Shown in pieces: positions 1 through 11,100 of a stretch of 64,000 nt of DNA. The DNA comes from Symsagittifera roscoffensis. Taxonomy: Eukaryota > Xenacoelomorpha > Acoela > Convolutidae. The notes beneath the pieces are model-generated. The model was not told where the DNA came from. It did not search any database and was given only the letters and a program-made list of their open reading frames with translations. Made by a program: the position numbers and the translations under genes. Where the stretch lies: contig NC_087070.1 of the NCBI RefSeq assembly GCF_963678635.1, forward strand, positions 7,040,539-7,104,538. Direction: 5' to 3'. Position 1 is the stretch's first letter. Each line of letters starts with the position of its first letter.

Positions 1-3000
1 GCTGTACAAACTCGTGCGGGATAAGGAAGGGTCGGGATTCTTCGGCGTTGAAGGTCTTGGTGATGGGGCAGAAAATGTACATTTGGGTTATGGGGTCATA
101 ATTACGAAGAATACCATGGAGGTTAGTGTCTTTAATACAATATGTGAAATTTAGGAAATACGGTGAAGTGTATTTTGAATTGATGAATTGAAAACGATGG
201 TGTGGTTGTCTAGAGGGTGTGTGGAGGTCAAAGTGATTTTGGATGAAACGATAGTAACTGTATGTATGTGTTTGTTTAGTGCGCAACATAATATCATGTG
301 AGCAGTGCAAATCTCTTTCGTGTGGTGCAAGGAAATGAAAGGTTAGTGAAAAGATTTGGAAGCGTTCTTTAAAACTTTCGTATGCTTGTGTGTTTGTTAG
401 TGCTTCTGAAATAATGTGATCAAACTTTCGGTCGAAGATGTTTAGTGTAAATACATATGGTGTCTTGATGAAAAATTTCTCGGTGATTTGTGGATTAGCG
501 AAGCGATCGTCGTCTAAGAATTGATATAGATCGTGTGTTTTAAACAGTTTAAGATACAAATCACCGTATCTTAGGGATAGTGGATGGTTATTTGGTAGGG
601 GTGGTAATTGTGGTGCCGTTGGCGTTATGTCTACATTGTTATGTTCTTCGTCGTATGTATTTTGTCGTGTTGCTATTTTTGTGTTATATTCTTTTATTTG
701 TGCGTCTAAAAGAATTTTGCTTATAGATGTAGAAAAGATTCCAAAAAATCCTGCAAAGAGTATGCGTGCTACGCTTGCTTGTCTGTTTACTTGTGTGTGT
801 ATAGCACATGTGTTGTAGATTCCTTTTAAGAGTGAGAAAAGAAATCCAATAAAGTTAAACATTGCGTATAAAATAGTCAATTTTTCTAAGATGTAGTAGG
901 GCCATCCTAGAAAATCAAGGATTTCATTTTTGAGTGTAACAAAGCTAAAAATGTTAATTGGTGATATATCTTGGGGACGGTATTTTTCGCCGTTTAGATA
1001 TATATAATCTTTAATGTCTTTAAAATATCCGCTATAGTCTTGCGTGTAGATATCGGCAAATCCTGCGGTTTCTGCAAGTTTGCGTAAGTTTTGGTCAATT
1101 GATTGTCTTTGTATAGTGTCCATTTGTGTTAATAATTCTTGGAATTGTTGTGTTCTAATGTGATGTTGAATATCTGATTTTGAATAGATTCCTATTGATT
1201 GTAAATCTATATTTGGGTTTCGAGCGATAGCGCGAATGCTTTCTGGTGAAAATTTTTTGAGTGATTGCATTAATGTGGGATATGGAGTGAGAAGATAATA
1301 TTTATTTTCATCAGGGTTTAGTTGTACTACATTGTGGCTATTTTCTGATCCACATGGGACTGCGGTATCCCAGAAATAGGTTCTTCGTGAAAGTGTATCC
1401 ACGAAATGTACTTTATTCTTATAAAAGATAGGGATTCTTTTATAACATCGTTTATCTTCAAAAACGTATAGTGGTGATACTTTTTTAGTACAAGTATAAA
1501 ACCATAAGATGTTTCCTTCGTAGTCTAAAAAATTTGATCTATTTCCTGATAATAAGTATCCTGCGTAGGGTATTTTTAATACTGCTAGTGCAAGTGATTG
1601 TAATATTTGTGTTCGTTCTAATTCGCATAGTTGGTGTAGTGTTTCTAATTCGGAGAGTGACATTTCTTGAAAAATGCGGCTAATTGTATAGTCTAGTTTC
1701 ATATCCAAATGAATATCATAGTGGATATTACCGAAATATGTAGTATTCATTAGTGATAGTTCTTGTAAGCGTGTGCTTCTGGTGTCATAAGGTTTTAGAT
1801 GTCCACCAGGTTGTCCGTTGCTTTTTTCAAAATTAACTGGTATATAGGATGTTCCTTCGTTTAGAGGATGACCTGTGGCATATGGGTCGATTTTTACTTT
1901 TCCAGTGGTCATGTCGAATCCTTTTTCGTATTCAACTAATATTTCAGAGTATTGTGTTCTGTGAAGTGGATTCCTGTATTTACATGCAAGTTCTGTTTCT
2001 TGATATATTTGAAATCGTGTCAATTTATTTTCTATATTGTCTATGTTTCTAAAATCGGAACTTAGTTTGCGTGATGGATGGACTTGTTCATAAGGAATTG
2101 ATTGTATGAAATATTTTTCGTGAAATTTTATCATACGAGCGTGTATTTTTGCTACTTGAAATGTTGTACATGTATCTTCGGGGAACCAAACAATTGTTGC
2201 TTGTGTTCTTGTTGTAGGGTCGCAATATCCTTGATCATTTTTACAAGGTAGTCGGATTCCTTGATAGATCATTGTATTATCAGATAAATCTCGTGTGAGT
2301 TGTATTTTTTCGAGTTGTATTTTCCAATCGAAAAACATTATTTCTTGGTATCCTTTATTTTTCGTGTCTGCTTTGCAGTTTGATGGGTTATTTATACCAA
2401 TGTGTGGTATCCAATGTTTATCATGTAGGTCATAGGTTAATCGTCCGTGTGCGCCGTTATACGGGTATTTTTCGTCTAATTTTATATGTCCTTGGTGTCT
2501 TTCAAGTTGTGATTGGTGTACAGAGTCTGAAAAAACTTGAAAATTAACTAATTTTCTTTGGGAATTTTTATTTTGTGTGATGTTTAGTCTAAGTAATTCA
2601 TTTTTACAATCGTCGGGATTGAGATGTAAAAGACGTTCTATATTACTTTGATAGAATGATTCATGGTCAAGTCAGTTTTTGTTGCCGTTGGAGACTTGTG
2701 AACAATGTACTTTCTTTTCGGAAAATGTCGCTGTGAATTTATAACCTGTAACTGTTGTTGCTCGGGCTTTTGAATAGAGTGTTGCTATTATATCTGTGGT
2801 TTCTATAGCTTGTGGTTCTGTTTCACATTGTGATACTTGATTTATTGCATATTTGTGTAGTGTTTTTTGTTCATTTTCTTCACAATCGTAATGTGTTATT
2901 AATAAATCTTGTGGTCCTGTACGAGGGGAAGGGTTTATGTTTTGATTTGAGGTTACTAGAAAAGGGAGTTGAAGAAAAATTAATAATTTTAGAATATACA

Positions 3001-3001
3001 T
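1..3001 (-). pseudogene. Envelope-like membrane glycoprotein gene, partial, interrupted by one in-frame TGA
   Basis: The frame opens with ATG at 3001-2999 and a hydrophobic N-terminus of about 18 residues that looks like a signal peptide. It runs 109 codons to a TGA at 2674-2672. The same frame then stays open to the window edge, roughly 890 further codons, so the product would be at least about 1000 residues. Two strongly hydrophobic stretches occur near 960-820 and 790-700, followed by a tail of more than 200 residues. This is a membrane-anchor layout near the C-terminus of a secreted ectodomain. Position after pol, signal peptide, cysteines and anchors support an envelope role. I do not recognise the glycoprotein family; it is about twice the size of the gypsy/baculovirus-F-type envelope. 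The TGA may be a disabling mutation, a sequencing error or a readthrough codon. No restored product is given here. Confidence 0.7.
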
Positions 3002-4125
3002 GTGTATGATAATCCTGAGTATGGGTTATAAAATGTAATGTAACCAATTGTGTTTTTGGTGTATCTGTCGTATTTATATATTACTTCAGTAGTTATAAAC
3101 GGTGGTGGTAGTGATTGAGCTGTTATGTTAGGTGGATTTAATGGGTAGGGATAATGTGTAATATTGTTTAATTTAACTGTGATTTCAAACTTTAATTGTA
3201 AACTGTTTTGTTGGAGTATTTGAATATTGTGATCACGGATATCGTTGTGAATATCTTGGCGATATTGTAATCTATTAAGTGCCCAGTTATGAAGGCGGTT
3301 ACTTTCTTGATGCTGTCCAAATAATGGTGGAGGTGCTGTGAATGTATTCCAATCTAATCTTAAAGGAATATTTATTGATGATTGTTCTCGATATCTGGCG
3401 TCGAGATTATTTGGAAAATTTAAGTTAAAGGGTGATGGTGAAAACTGGCTTATTGATGGTGTTGATGGTAGTGATAATGTTTCTGGAAGTGATGAGGATG
3501 TTGTTGTATCCGTAGAAATATCTATGGGGTCATTGACTAAATTTGGTTCACCTTGTGTAAAGGAATGTGTAGTCCAATATGGCAGTCGTGATGTTAGGTT
3601 TGGGGGGTTAAAAGGATTTTCACGTATTTGTTCAGATGTTGGTGTTGAACCTAAGTAATCTGATGGTAAGCTTGAGGTGCTACGTTGTGAAAAAAGTGTA
3701 GGAGTTTCTGGTGTGATACCAGTGGTGTTTTCTGGAGTGGTTTGTGATGGGGATTGAGGTATATCAAAATGAACTCGGGGAGTTTGAAAATTTCTATTTC
3801 GTCGAGGATGTATAATTTGTCTATTGATTTCTGTTGTGTTTTGGTTTTGACTAAGGTTTCGTATTCTACTTAGTTCTTGTGGTAGTGTTGGGTAAAGATT
3901 ATATGTTGGTTCACTTAGAGATGCTTGTCGTTGAACTGGTTCTAGTGGTTCAGATAAACGAGCGTGCCGTTCTTCAAAAGTGTATGGATTGTCTTGAAAA
4001 GAAATTCGTGTAGATGTTTGAGGATTTTGAGTAGTTGAAGGTGGTGTTGGATTATCTTGGGATGATGTCGGTGAAGACTGATTTTGTGACTGTTGGGTAG
4101 CAATTTTTGATGGATTTTTGAATTG
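2989..4125 (-). CDS. 378-codon open frame without any ATG (unknown accessory protein)
   Basis: Read codon by codon, the minus-strand frame from 4125 to 2992 has no stop and no ATG. It is bounded by TAA at 4128-4126 and TAA at 2991-2989. The predicted product is rich in Pro, Ser, Thr, Gln and Asn over its first two thirds, which looks disordered. The last ~110 residues are more balanced. Codon choice (ACA, CCA, TCA, CAA) matches gag-pol, so the frame looks selected. It overlaps the envelope start by 13 nt (3001-2989). It cannot be entered by simple frameshift from the preceding 62-codon ORF, because that ORF stops at 4133-4131, before the frame opens. Initiation must use a spliced-in AUG, a non-AUG codon or internal entry. 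An AG acceptor-like site lies near 4090. No homologue recognised. Confidence 0.6.
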   Translation of the reverse strand, partial: QFKNPSKIATQQSQNQSSPTSSQDNPTPPSTTQNPQTSTRISFQDNPYTFEERHARLSEPLEPVQRQASLSEPTYNLYPTLPQELSRIRNLSQNQNTTEINRQIIHPRRNRNFQTPRVHFDIPQSPSQTTPENTTGITPETPTLFSQRSTSSLPSDYLGSTPTSEQIRENPFNPPNLTSRLPYWTTHSFTQGEPNLVNDPIDISTDTTTSSSLPETLSLPSTPSISQFSPSPFNLNFPNNLDARYREQSSINIPLRLDWNTFTAPPPLFGQHQESNRLHNWALNRLQYRQDIHNDIRDHNIQILQQNSLQLKFEITVKLNNITHYPYPLNPPNITAQSLPPPFITTEVIYKYDRYTKNTIGYITFYNPYSGLSYTCIF

Positions 4126-4130
4126 TTACT

Positions 4131-4319
4131 TTAGTGAGAAATTTTGTGTTTATTATAATATTCTTCCAAAAAAAGAATTAGAAGGACTGTTGCTAGGGCA
4201 AATGTGAGGATTGCTTTCTTTATACATTTACAGATGGTCAAAATGAGGGATGATAAGAATGCTATGAAAATTACAAATAATAAAAAAATATCGGTTCTAC
4301 TGAAAATTGTTCGTATCAT
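4131..4319 (-). CDS. Small hydrophobic membrane protein, 62 aa (retroelement accessory ORF)
   Basis: The protein is almost entirely hydrophobic, with two closely spaced predicted membrane helices (about residues 8-30 and 37-52) separated by a short Cys/Lys segment. It ends in a polar tail with His and Lys. Its ATG overlaps the stop of the upstream 76-codon ORF as ATGA (4319-4316), an arrangement that allows termination-reinitiation. It lies between pol and the ATG-less frame of the retroelement. Small oligomeric membrane proteins of viruses (viroporins) have this size and layout, but that comparison rests on shape only. No family recognised. Confidence 0.45.
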   Translation of the reverse strand: MIRTIFSRTDIFLLFVIFIAFLSSLILTICKCIKKAILTFALATVLLILFLEEYYNKHKISH

Positions 4320-4546
4320 TTAGACAAGTTGTTAAAATCGTACCTGTGGATATATTCAAGGGTTTTGGAAAGTTGGAGGAATAGTTCGAGTATTGTATAG
4401 AAAATTAAAAAAATGTTACAAAAAATGATTAGGATTATTAGAAAAAATTCAAGTATATCAAAAAGAAATATTATAAAGGCTTCAAGTATTGAAAAAAAAT
4501 GTTTAAAATTTATAAGTATTTGAGCAACTGTTTGAGAGAAGAGCAT
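4316..4546 (-). CDS. Small hydrophobic membrane protein, 76 aa (retroelement accessory ORF)
   Basis: The ATG at 4546-4544 is preceded directly by an in-frame TAA (4549-4547), so this start is fixed. The product is Phe/Leu/Ile-rich over about residues 10-60, enough for two membrane passes, with a short polar C-terminus. It overlaps the next ORF by four bases (ATGA). It sits 600 nt downstream of the gag-pol stop. Chance hydrophobic frames do occur in T-rich DNA, but here the coding strand is A-rich, which makes a Phe/Leu-rich frame less expected. Function unknown; a membrane accessory role in the element's particle or egress is speculative. Confidence 0.45.
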   Translation of the reverse strand: MLFSQTVAQILINFKHFFSILEAFIIFLFDILEFFLIILIIFCNIFLIFYTILELFLQLSKTLEYIHRYDFNNLSK

Positions 4547-5146
4547 TTAAGAAATGATCTCTTGGTCGAATATTTTTTGCTGTTTGAGGCGATTTTCTAG
4601 TGTGGTCGAATTATTTATTAGTTTTTTGACAAGTGGGTTGAGTTTTGTAAAAAATTGTTGGGGGCAATTTTCATGGTGACTGGGAGGTCGTCTTTTTCTT
4701 TATTTTTGTTTGTCAAACGATCCGGGGTATGGTGAGATTTTTATACTTTACGCTAATTAAAATCTTCATTTTGTTACTTTAGGCTAAGTTATCAAATTTG
4801 TTTTGGGGGTATTCGTGGTCTGAGTTGGGGAAATATTGTTGATCTTTGGGTTATTAGATAAGGGAGGGGTACGGTATTATGGTGATATTTATTTTAGCTG
4901 TCAAGTTGGAGTGGTTTGCTTATTTTTGACCTGGAGGTTGTAAAGTTATAGTTAGAGATGTGCCTGGAGTTCTAGATTATTCGTCTAATTGATCTTAGTT
5001 TGAGTTAGAGAAAGTGGCGGATTGGATGAATCCTATTGGTCTATTTTGAACTAGAATTATTGCGTACTTGTGAGCATGTTATTTTGAAAAATTGAAATGA
5101 AAAATGTTACGGGGGTTTCAAGATTGTGAAGTATAAAATCTTAAAA
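4547..5146 (-). other. 600 nt spacer between gag-pol and the accessory ORFs
   Basis: No convincing gene is visible. The last ~150 nt on the minus strand (to 4547) are open in the same frame as the 76-codon ORF but lack an ATG and end in the TAA just before it. The stretch could hold the acceptor or promoter for a downstream mRNA. I see no unambiguous motif. Confidence 0.4.
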
Positions 5147-8100
5147 TTACTTTTTAAATTCTACTTTCTTTAATATTTTAGATTGGGGGATGAACATTTT
5201 GTAGTTTTTACGTGGTTGATTTCGGAGTCTTGTTGTTTTTCTATGTTCAGATTTGTCTATTTCTTCTTGGGGTATTATTTGTTCGGTCATTTTTCTATTT
5301 TTTCTTTGTTTTGGAGATTCTTTATGGTTTTGTGTATTGTTTTTGGTGGCGGTTGGTTTTGTGTTTTGATTTTCGGTGGGGTTATCATTTTGTTCTGTGT
5401 TTTTCAGATGTGGTTCATTTTGAATGATTTTTAATCCTGTGAAAGAATATAATTGAGTTAATTCGCGGAGTGCGTATTCTTTTGGGTAATAAGGTAATAG
5501 GTTGTTTCGATGTTGAACGATTTCTTTTTTGTTTGAGTCGGTAATTTTATATGTGACATCAGTGGGTTTTGTAATTATTTGGTAGGGTCCTTTTCGGAGG
5601 GGTTGTAATTTTTTAGAAATTCCTTTTTGAGTATTAAAATTAGGTATTAAAACAAATGTTCCAATTTTTAAATCGGAGGCTGGTGTAAAACGTGAATTGA
5701 TTTGTTCATTTATGTTTTGTCTTTGTAATAACTTTTTCGTTATTTTTTGGTAAATTTCATTGTGTTTCTTATCTCTATTTAAAATCCATTCGGTGTGTGT
5801 ACCGGAGGCTAGTTTAAGAATTTGTGGGTGATGAAAATGATCTTCATCGTGTGTATGTAAAGGTAGGTTATAACAAATTGAGTCTTTATTTGGTTGACAA
5901 TAACCTTGTGCGTTTTTATGAGAATTTGCTGTAAACATTATTGGTTTGCGTGGCTTTTGGTTAAAAACCATTTCGTATGGTGACATTCCTAAAGTTGTCG
6001 TTATTTGTGAATTATATGCTAAGGGAAATAATTTTACATCTGCTGACCATTCGGTATATTTTGTATCATTTCCGTTGATGATACATCTAAGATATTCTTG
6101 TAATGAACGGTTCATACCTTCGACTAAGCCGTTTGTCCAAGGTGCATGAGATGTACGTGGTTTGTGTTTAATGTTGTATAAATGACATAGTGTTATTATT
6201 TCATTATTTATGAATTCTGTACCATTGTCTGTGACTAAAATTTCTGGTAGTCCAAATTTTGCTATCCAGTGTTCATAGAGTGTTGTGTATGCGTAATAAG
6301 CATTACAATGTGGTACTGGGTTAAGTGCTACATAGTGTGTGAATGCGTCAACAATTACCATAATGTAGGAGTTTCCTTCTGATGAGGGTGAAATTGGTCC
6401 TTTAGTATCAAATGAGATACGATGGTTAAAGTACAAACTTTGTCCTTTAAAATCTTGTTTTTGTGCTATTTGTTTTTGATTTGGGTAAGGTTTATTTAGT
6501 TGACATACTATACAGTCATTGCATAGTACTTTTATCCAGATTGGTGCATTTGGGAAGTAAAAATTTTGTATAAAATTTGAATATGTTTTTTCTGATCCAG
6601 AGTGTCCTTTAATATTTTGTGTATGTGAAATATTAAAAGCTATAAGAATCATACTTAAAGGGAGACATGGAACTGTAGATTCATTTAATTTGTATTCTAG
6701 AAGGTCTGTGTTTTCGTTAATTGTTGTATTATTGAATTTTCGAAAATATCGGAGGAGTGTTTTATTTCCTAAAATGGTTGAATCTGCTTTGATAGGTTTA
6801 GTTTTATATTTGTGCCATGATTTCAGTTGTCGAATTACTGGGTCAAGGTTTTGATATTGTTTCAGTGTTGAAATTGTAATTGTTTCTGTTGGGGGGAGAA
6901 AAATGTTTTCGATTTCTAATGTAGATAAGGGTATTGTATCAAGTGGGTCGTGAAGGTCAAAAACTTGATTTATTGTGTATTTTGAATCATTTGTTTGTGG
7001 TCCTGATAAATTTATTTTATCAGTTAAATCTTCTTTTTCAATTAGTGGAAAATGGTCTTTCTTAGGCAGGTGTTGTTTTGTTCGTTTTTGTTGAGTGTTA
7101 TTTTTTATCCATTGAGAATATGGGATTGGTTTGAAAGTTGATGTTCCAAGTAAATCAACTTCATAATGATTATTTTGACAATCTAAATAAAGTGGAAAAT
7201 GTTGTAAATTATTTATTTGTGATTGTTCAATATCCGTTTTAACTGCATATTTGCATTCTAATCGGGGTGATGTTTCGTTTTCTGCAAGGTAGAATTTTAT
7301 GTTTTTGGGTATTTCAACTGTTGTTTTTCGTGTAAGTAATTCAGGTGGTGTATTTCGACTTAAGGTGTCTGGTAATGCAAGATTTTTTCCTGCAGTCCAA
7401 ACTATATGTAAGTTTGGAAATTTCATTAGAATTAGTTGAAATCTGTAAACTCGGTGGTTTGGGTTAGATTTTTGTGTAAAGAGAAAGATGATTGGTTTAT
7501 GGTCTGTGAATAGAACTGTTGGATGTTTTGATCCAAGTATCAGAAATTCATATTCTGTCAGGGTATATATTATGGCTGTACATTCTCTCATTAGAGTTGA
7601 GAGTCGTAGCTCTGCTTGAGTGAATAATCGAGAATTTGCTGATATGAGGTTCATTTTATTTGTACCATTATGTGATTGTAATAGTGCTGCACCGATGCCA
7701 AAGTTCGAAGCATCGCACATTGCATAAAATGGTTGATCAGGATCTGGAATTGTGTTTGAAATTTGTTCAGTTAAAAGTTTCTTTATTTCATCGAATCGTG
7801 TTTGATGTTCTGTATTCCATTCAAAATTATTTTGTTGTCTAAGGATGTTGTAAAATGGTCGTAGATATAATTGCATTTTATAAACATATTTACTTAAAAA
7901 GTTTAACATTCCAAGGAATTCTTGGATTTTCTTTTTATTTGTTGGTGGTTGAAGTTTTTGAATAGCGTCAATGCGTGATTTCAGTGGAGTGATTGTTTTT
8001 CTTTCGATGTTATGTCCTAAGAATTTAACTCTTGTCAAAAAGAAGTGTGATTTATCGGGGGCGGCCTTCAGATTTTCGTTCTGAAGTATTTGGTGATATT

Positions 8101-11100
8101 TTTCTAAAACATTGAACATTTCGTCTTTTGTTTGTGATTGCATAAAAACATCGTCTAAATAGGTGATTGCGTTTTTCTTGAGTATCAGTGGTCTAAAAAT
8201 TTTGCTCATAAAAGCTGAAAATGCTGCTGGTCCTATGGATATTCCATAGAATAAGCGGTTGAATTCATATTGTTGGTTTCCGATAACAAATTGTGTTAAA
8301 CGTCGTGATTGTTCATCTAGTGGCATTTGATTGTATGCACTATTCATATCGGCGGTTGTAAAGTATTTGCCGTTTATTTTTGTTAAAATAACTTGTATTG
8401 GTTCAATGGGCCAATTACATTTTGATTCGTCTATAAGTGAATTGAGGTATCTAGCATCGAGAACGATTTTTAATGATTCTCCTTTGGCTAGAATGATAAC
8501 GGGGTTGATGAATGTGTTGCCTTTTGGTTGTTCTTCTTTATTAACTGGTGATATAATATTGTACTGTTCTAAAATATCGAGTAATCTGTTCACTTTATCA
8601 TGTAAGTGAATTGGTACTTTACTTGCTCTTTGTTTTTTGAAAACTGCGTCTGGTTTTAACGGGAGATGTAGTGATGAACTGATTTTTCCAACATCGAATT
8701 TTGATGTTGCATAGACTGATGAATATTTAATTAGCTGTTTGGCTAACTTTTCGAATTCGTCTTGTGTTATTTGTGAATGTTGGAAATTAAACATTGTTAA
8801 AAATTTCTGTTGGTCCTCTGTGTAGGTACTTATGTTGAATGTAGGTTTGAAATATGGAGTTTTTGTGAAATAATCCGTATTTCTGTTTTCGTTACTTATT
8901 ATATTATTTATAGATAATTCTTCATTAAGAATTGTAGATTGGCAAATATCTAGTAATTGGAGTATATTATTTACGCGATAAGCTTTTTCGTGTATTGGTG
9001 ATATTGTAGCGTTGGTTTCACAATATCCTAAAAGTCCTAAAGGTAATGTTACTTGGTAAGGTGTGTTGTTATAAACATGTAAGGAAATAATATCTGAATT
9101 CGAATTTTTCAAATATTTTATTGAAGAGATTGTGATTTTGAAAAATTTATGAATAGGTTTGAATTCAAAATCTGACATATAAAATTTTTGTTTGTTTTGT
9201 TCTTTATCATATTGGTGAACTTGTTTGATTGAAAAATTATAGATGTTTCCTGATAGTGGTTTCAGGTGTTTTCTTTGTTGGTTATATATTGGATAGAATT
9301 TTGAAAAGAATGGTGGTTGTTTATTTAATCTTTGAAAAAATGTTAGGGATGTTTCTTTTGTTTTTGTATATTTATCTTTGATTAATATTTTACTGTTTAG
9401 GATGTTAATTGTTGGTATATACTTCGAAATAAATGGTATTCCAATGATATTATATTTAATATCAGTGATATGGAATATTTGTTTAAATGGCTTGTTTAAA
9501 ATTTTGCTTTGCTCCATTGTTCTGGTAGGGAGGAGAAATAATTGGATTTTTCCGTAGTTTATCAGTGTTGATCCTTGTGCTGTTGCTAGTTTGCTGGAGG
9601 TTTCAAGAGGTGTTAGCTTTGGGTGTAAGGATTTTATTTCATTCCATGTGGGGATGTTTATTATGTTTGATTCTGCTCCTGAATCAATTAAAAAATCTAT
9701 TTCAAGGTCTGGTGGTTGAAATTCTTTATTTCTTGGGCTTTCTAAGAGAAATGGTATTGTCCAAATTTTTTCTTTGGGTTGTTCTTTTTGTATGTTTTGA
9801 TAAATGTGGTTTGTATTCAAGCATTTTGTTTTGGTATTTTTATTGGTTTGATTTGTAGTGTTAATCTCATTTGTTTCTTGTGTCGTTGGTGTGGAATTTA
9901 TGGGTGTAGTGTAATAATTTTGAAGAAATTCTGATTGATTTTCATATATATGTGATGGAAAGGGTTGTTCATATATGACAGATTCATAGTTATTTTCGAC
10001 TTTTATCATATTGATAGCAAGAGTGTTTTCAGTATCACTTTCTGAATCTGATGATGTACAGTTTATTTGATTGAGTTGTAACGTATCAGTTACTGTGTCA
10101 TCAATACCTGGGGGGTCTGATGTTGTTTCTGGGTTAGCTTGTACTTGATTGATTTGTCTTTGATGTTTAGGTGTACTGCTTCTATGACGATTATTAGAGT
10201 TATTATAGTGATTATTATTCCGGTGTGGTGATTGGGAATAATTTCTATAACGATTATTATAACTTGGGTGTCGATTTTGTGAATTATTTCGCGATCTGTT
10301 TTGATAATTGCTGTTTGGTCTGTTATAGTTCGATCTATTATATGAGTTATTCCTTGATCGAGTATTCGGGTAATTCTGATTTCGGTTGTTTGAATAACTT
10401 CTATTTCGATTATAGGAGTAGTTTCTATTCCTATTGTATGATGAATTTCGTGATTGGTTGTTTGGATAGTAGTTATTTCTCGATTGGGAATTAGATCTAG
10501 AAACAAATCGTTGTGTATTTGAATTTGATCTGGAGTAGTTATTTCTGCTATTTGGTCTATTGTAGTGATTTTGTGATGAATTTTGTGTATTTCTTCGTTC
10601 TGGTGATCTTCCTCTATAACTTGAGTTATATGGGGATTGATTTCTTGTATAACTTGTATTGTTCGGAAGTGGCTTTCCTGAACTGTTGTTGCTGTATACA
10701 TTTTTGTTTGGTAGATTTTGATCTTTTTTCATGTATTGATAGAATGATTTATTTGGTTCTTTGTATTTTTGAGGTTTATTTTGACTATCTTGCTGTTTTT
10801 GTCTACATTCGGAAATACTATGTCCGTATCGTCGGCAATAATTACACCATTTTTTGAAAGATGGTTTGCCTTTAAAGTTTGGGTTCTTTTCGTAGATATT
10901 GAGTATTTCAGTGATTTTTTCAACGAGGTCTGTCTCTGATTCCTGTATATTATTAATATTAGTGGGAGTCGTTTCAATTTTGTTAACGTATTGTAATTTC
11001 AGATTTTCCGTTTCTTCTAGTTTCATCGTGATTTCTGCTTGTTCTAATTTGTCTACTAGTTTTCGAAAATCTAAATCGGGTTCTCGAATTGAAGAAGGAT

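Noticed and set aside
3338..3658. 106-codon plus-strand frame
   Set aside because: Antisense to the ATG-less minus frame; Gly/Val/Asp-rich composition is the complement of its codon bias.
4547..4700. Open frame of ~51 codons ending in the TAA just before the 76-codon ORF
   Set aside because: Short, no ATG, and no independent support; chance is sufficient.
10090..10701. 203-codon minus-strand frame inside gag-pol
   Set aside because: It overlaps the Asn/Arg/Ser low-complexity linker of gag-pol. Simple A-rich codon repeats leave other frames open, and its product is a Thr/Ile/His low-complexity string.
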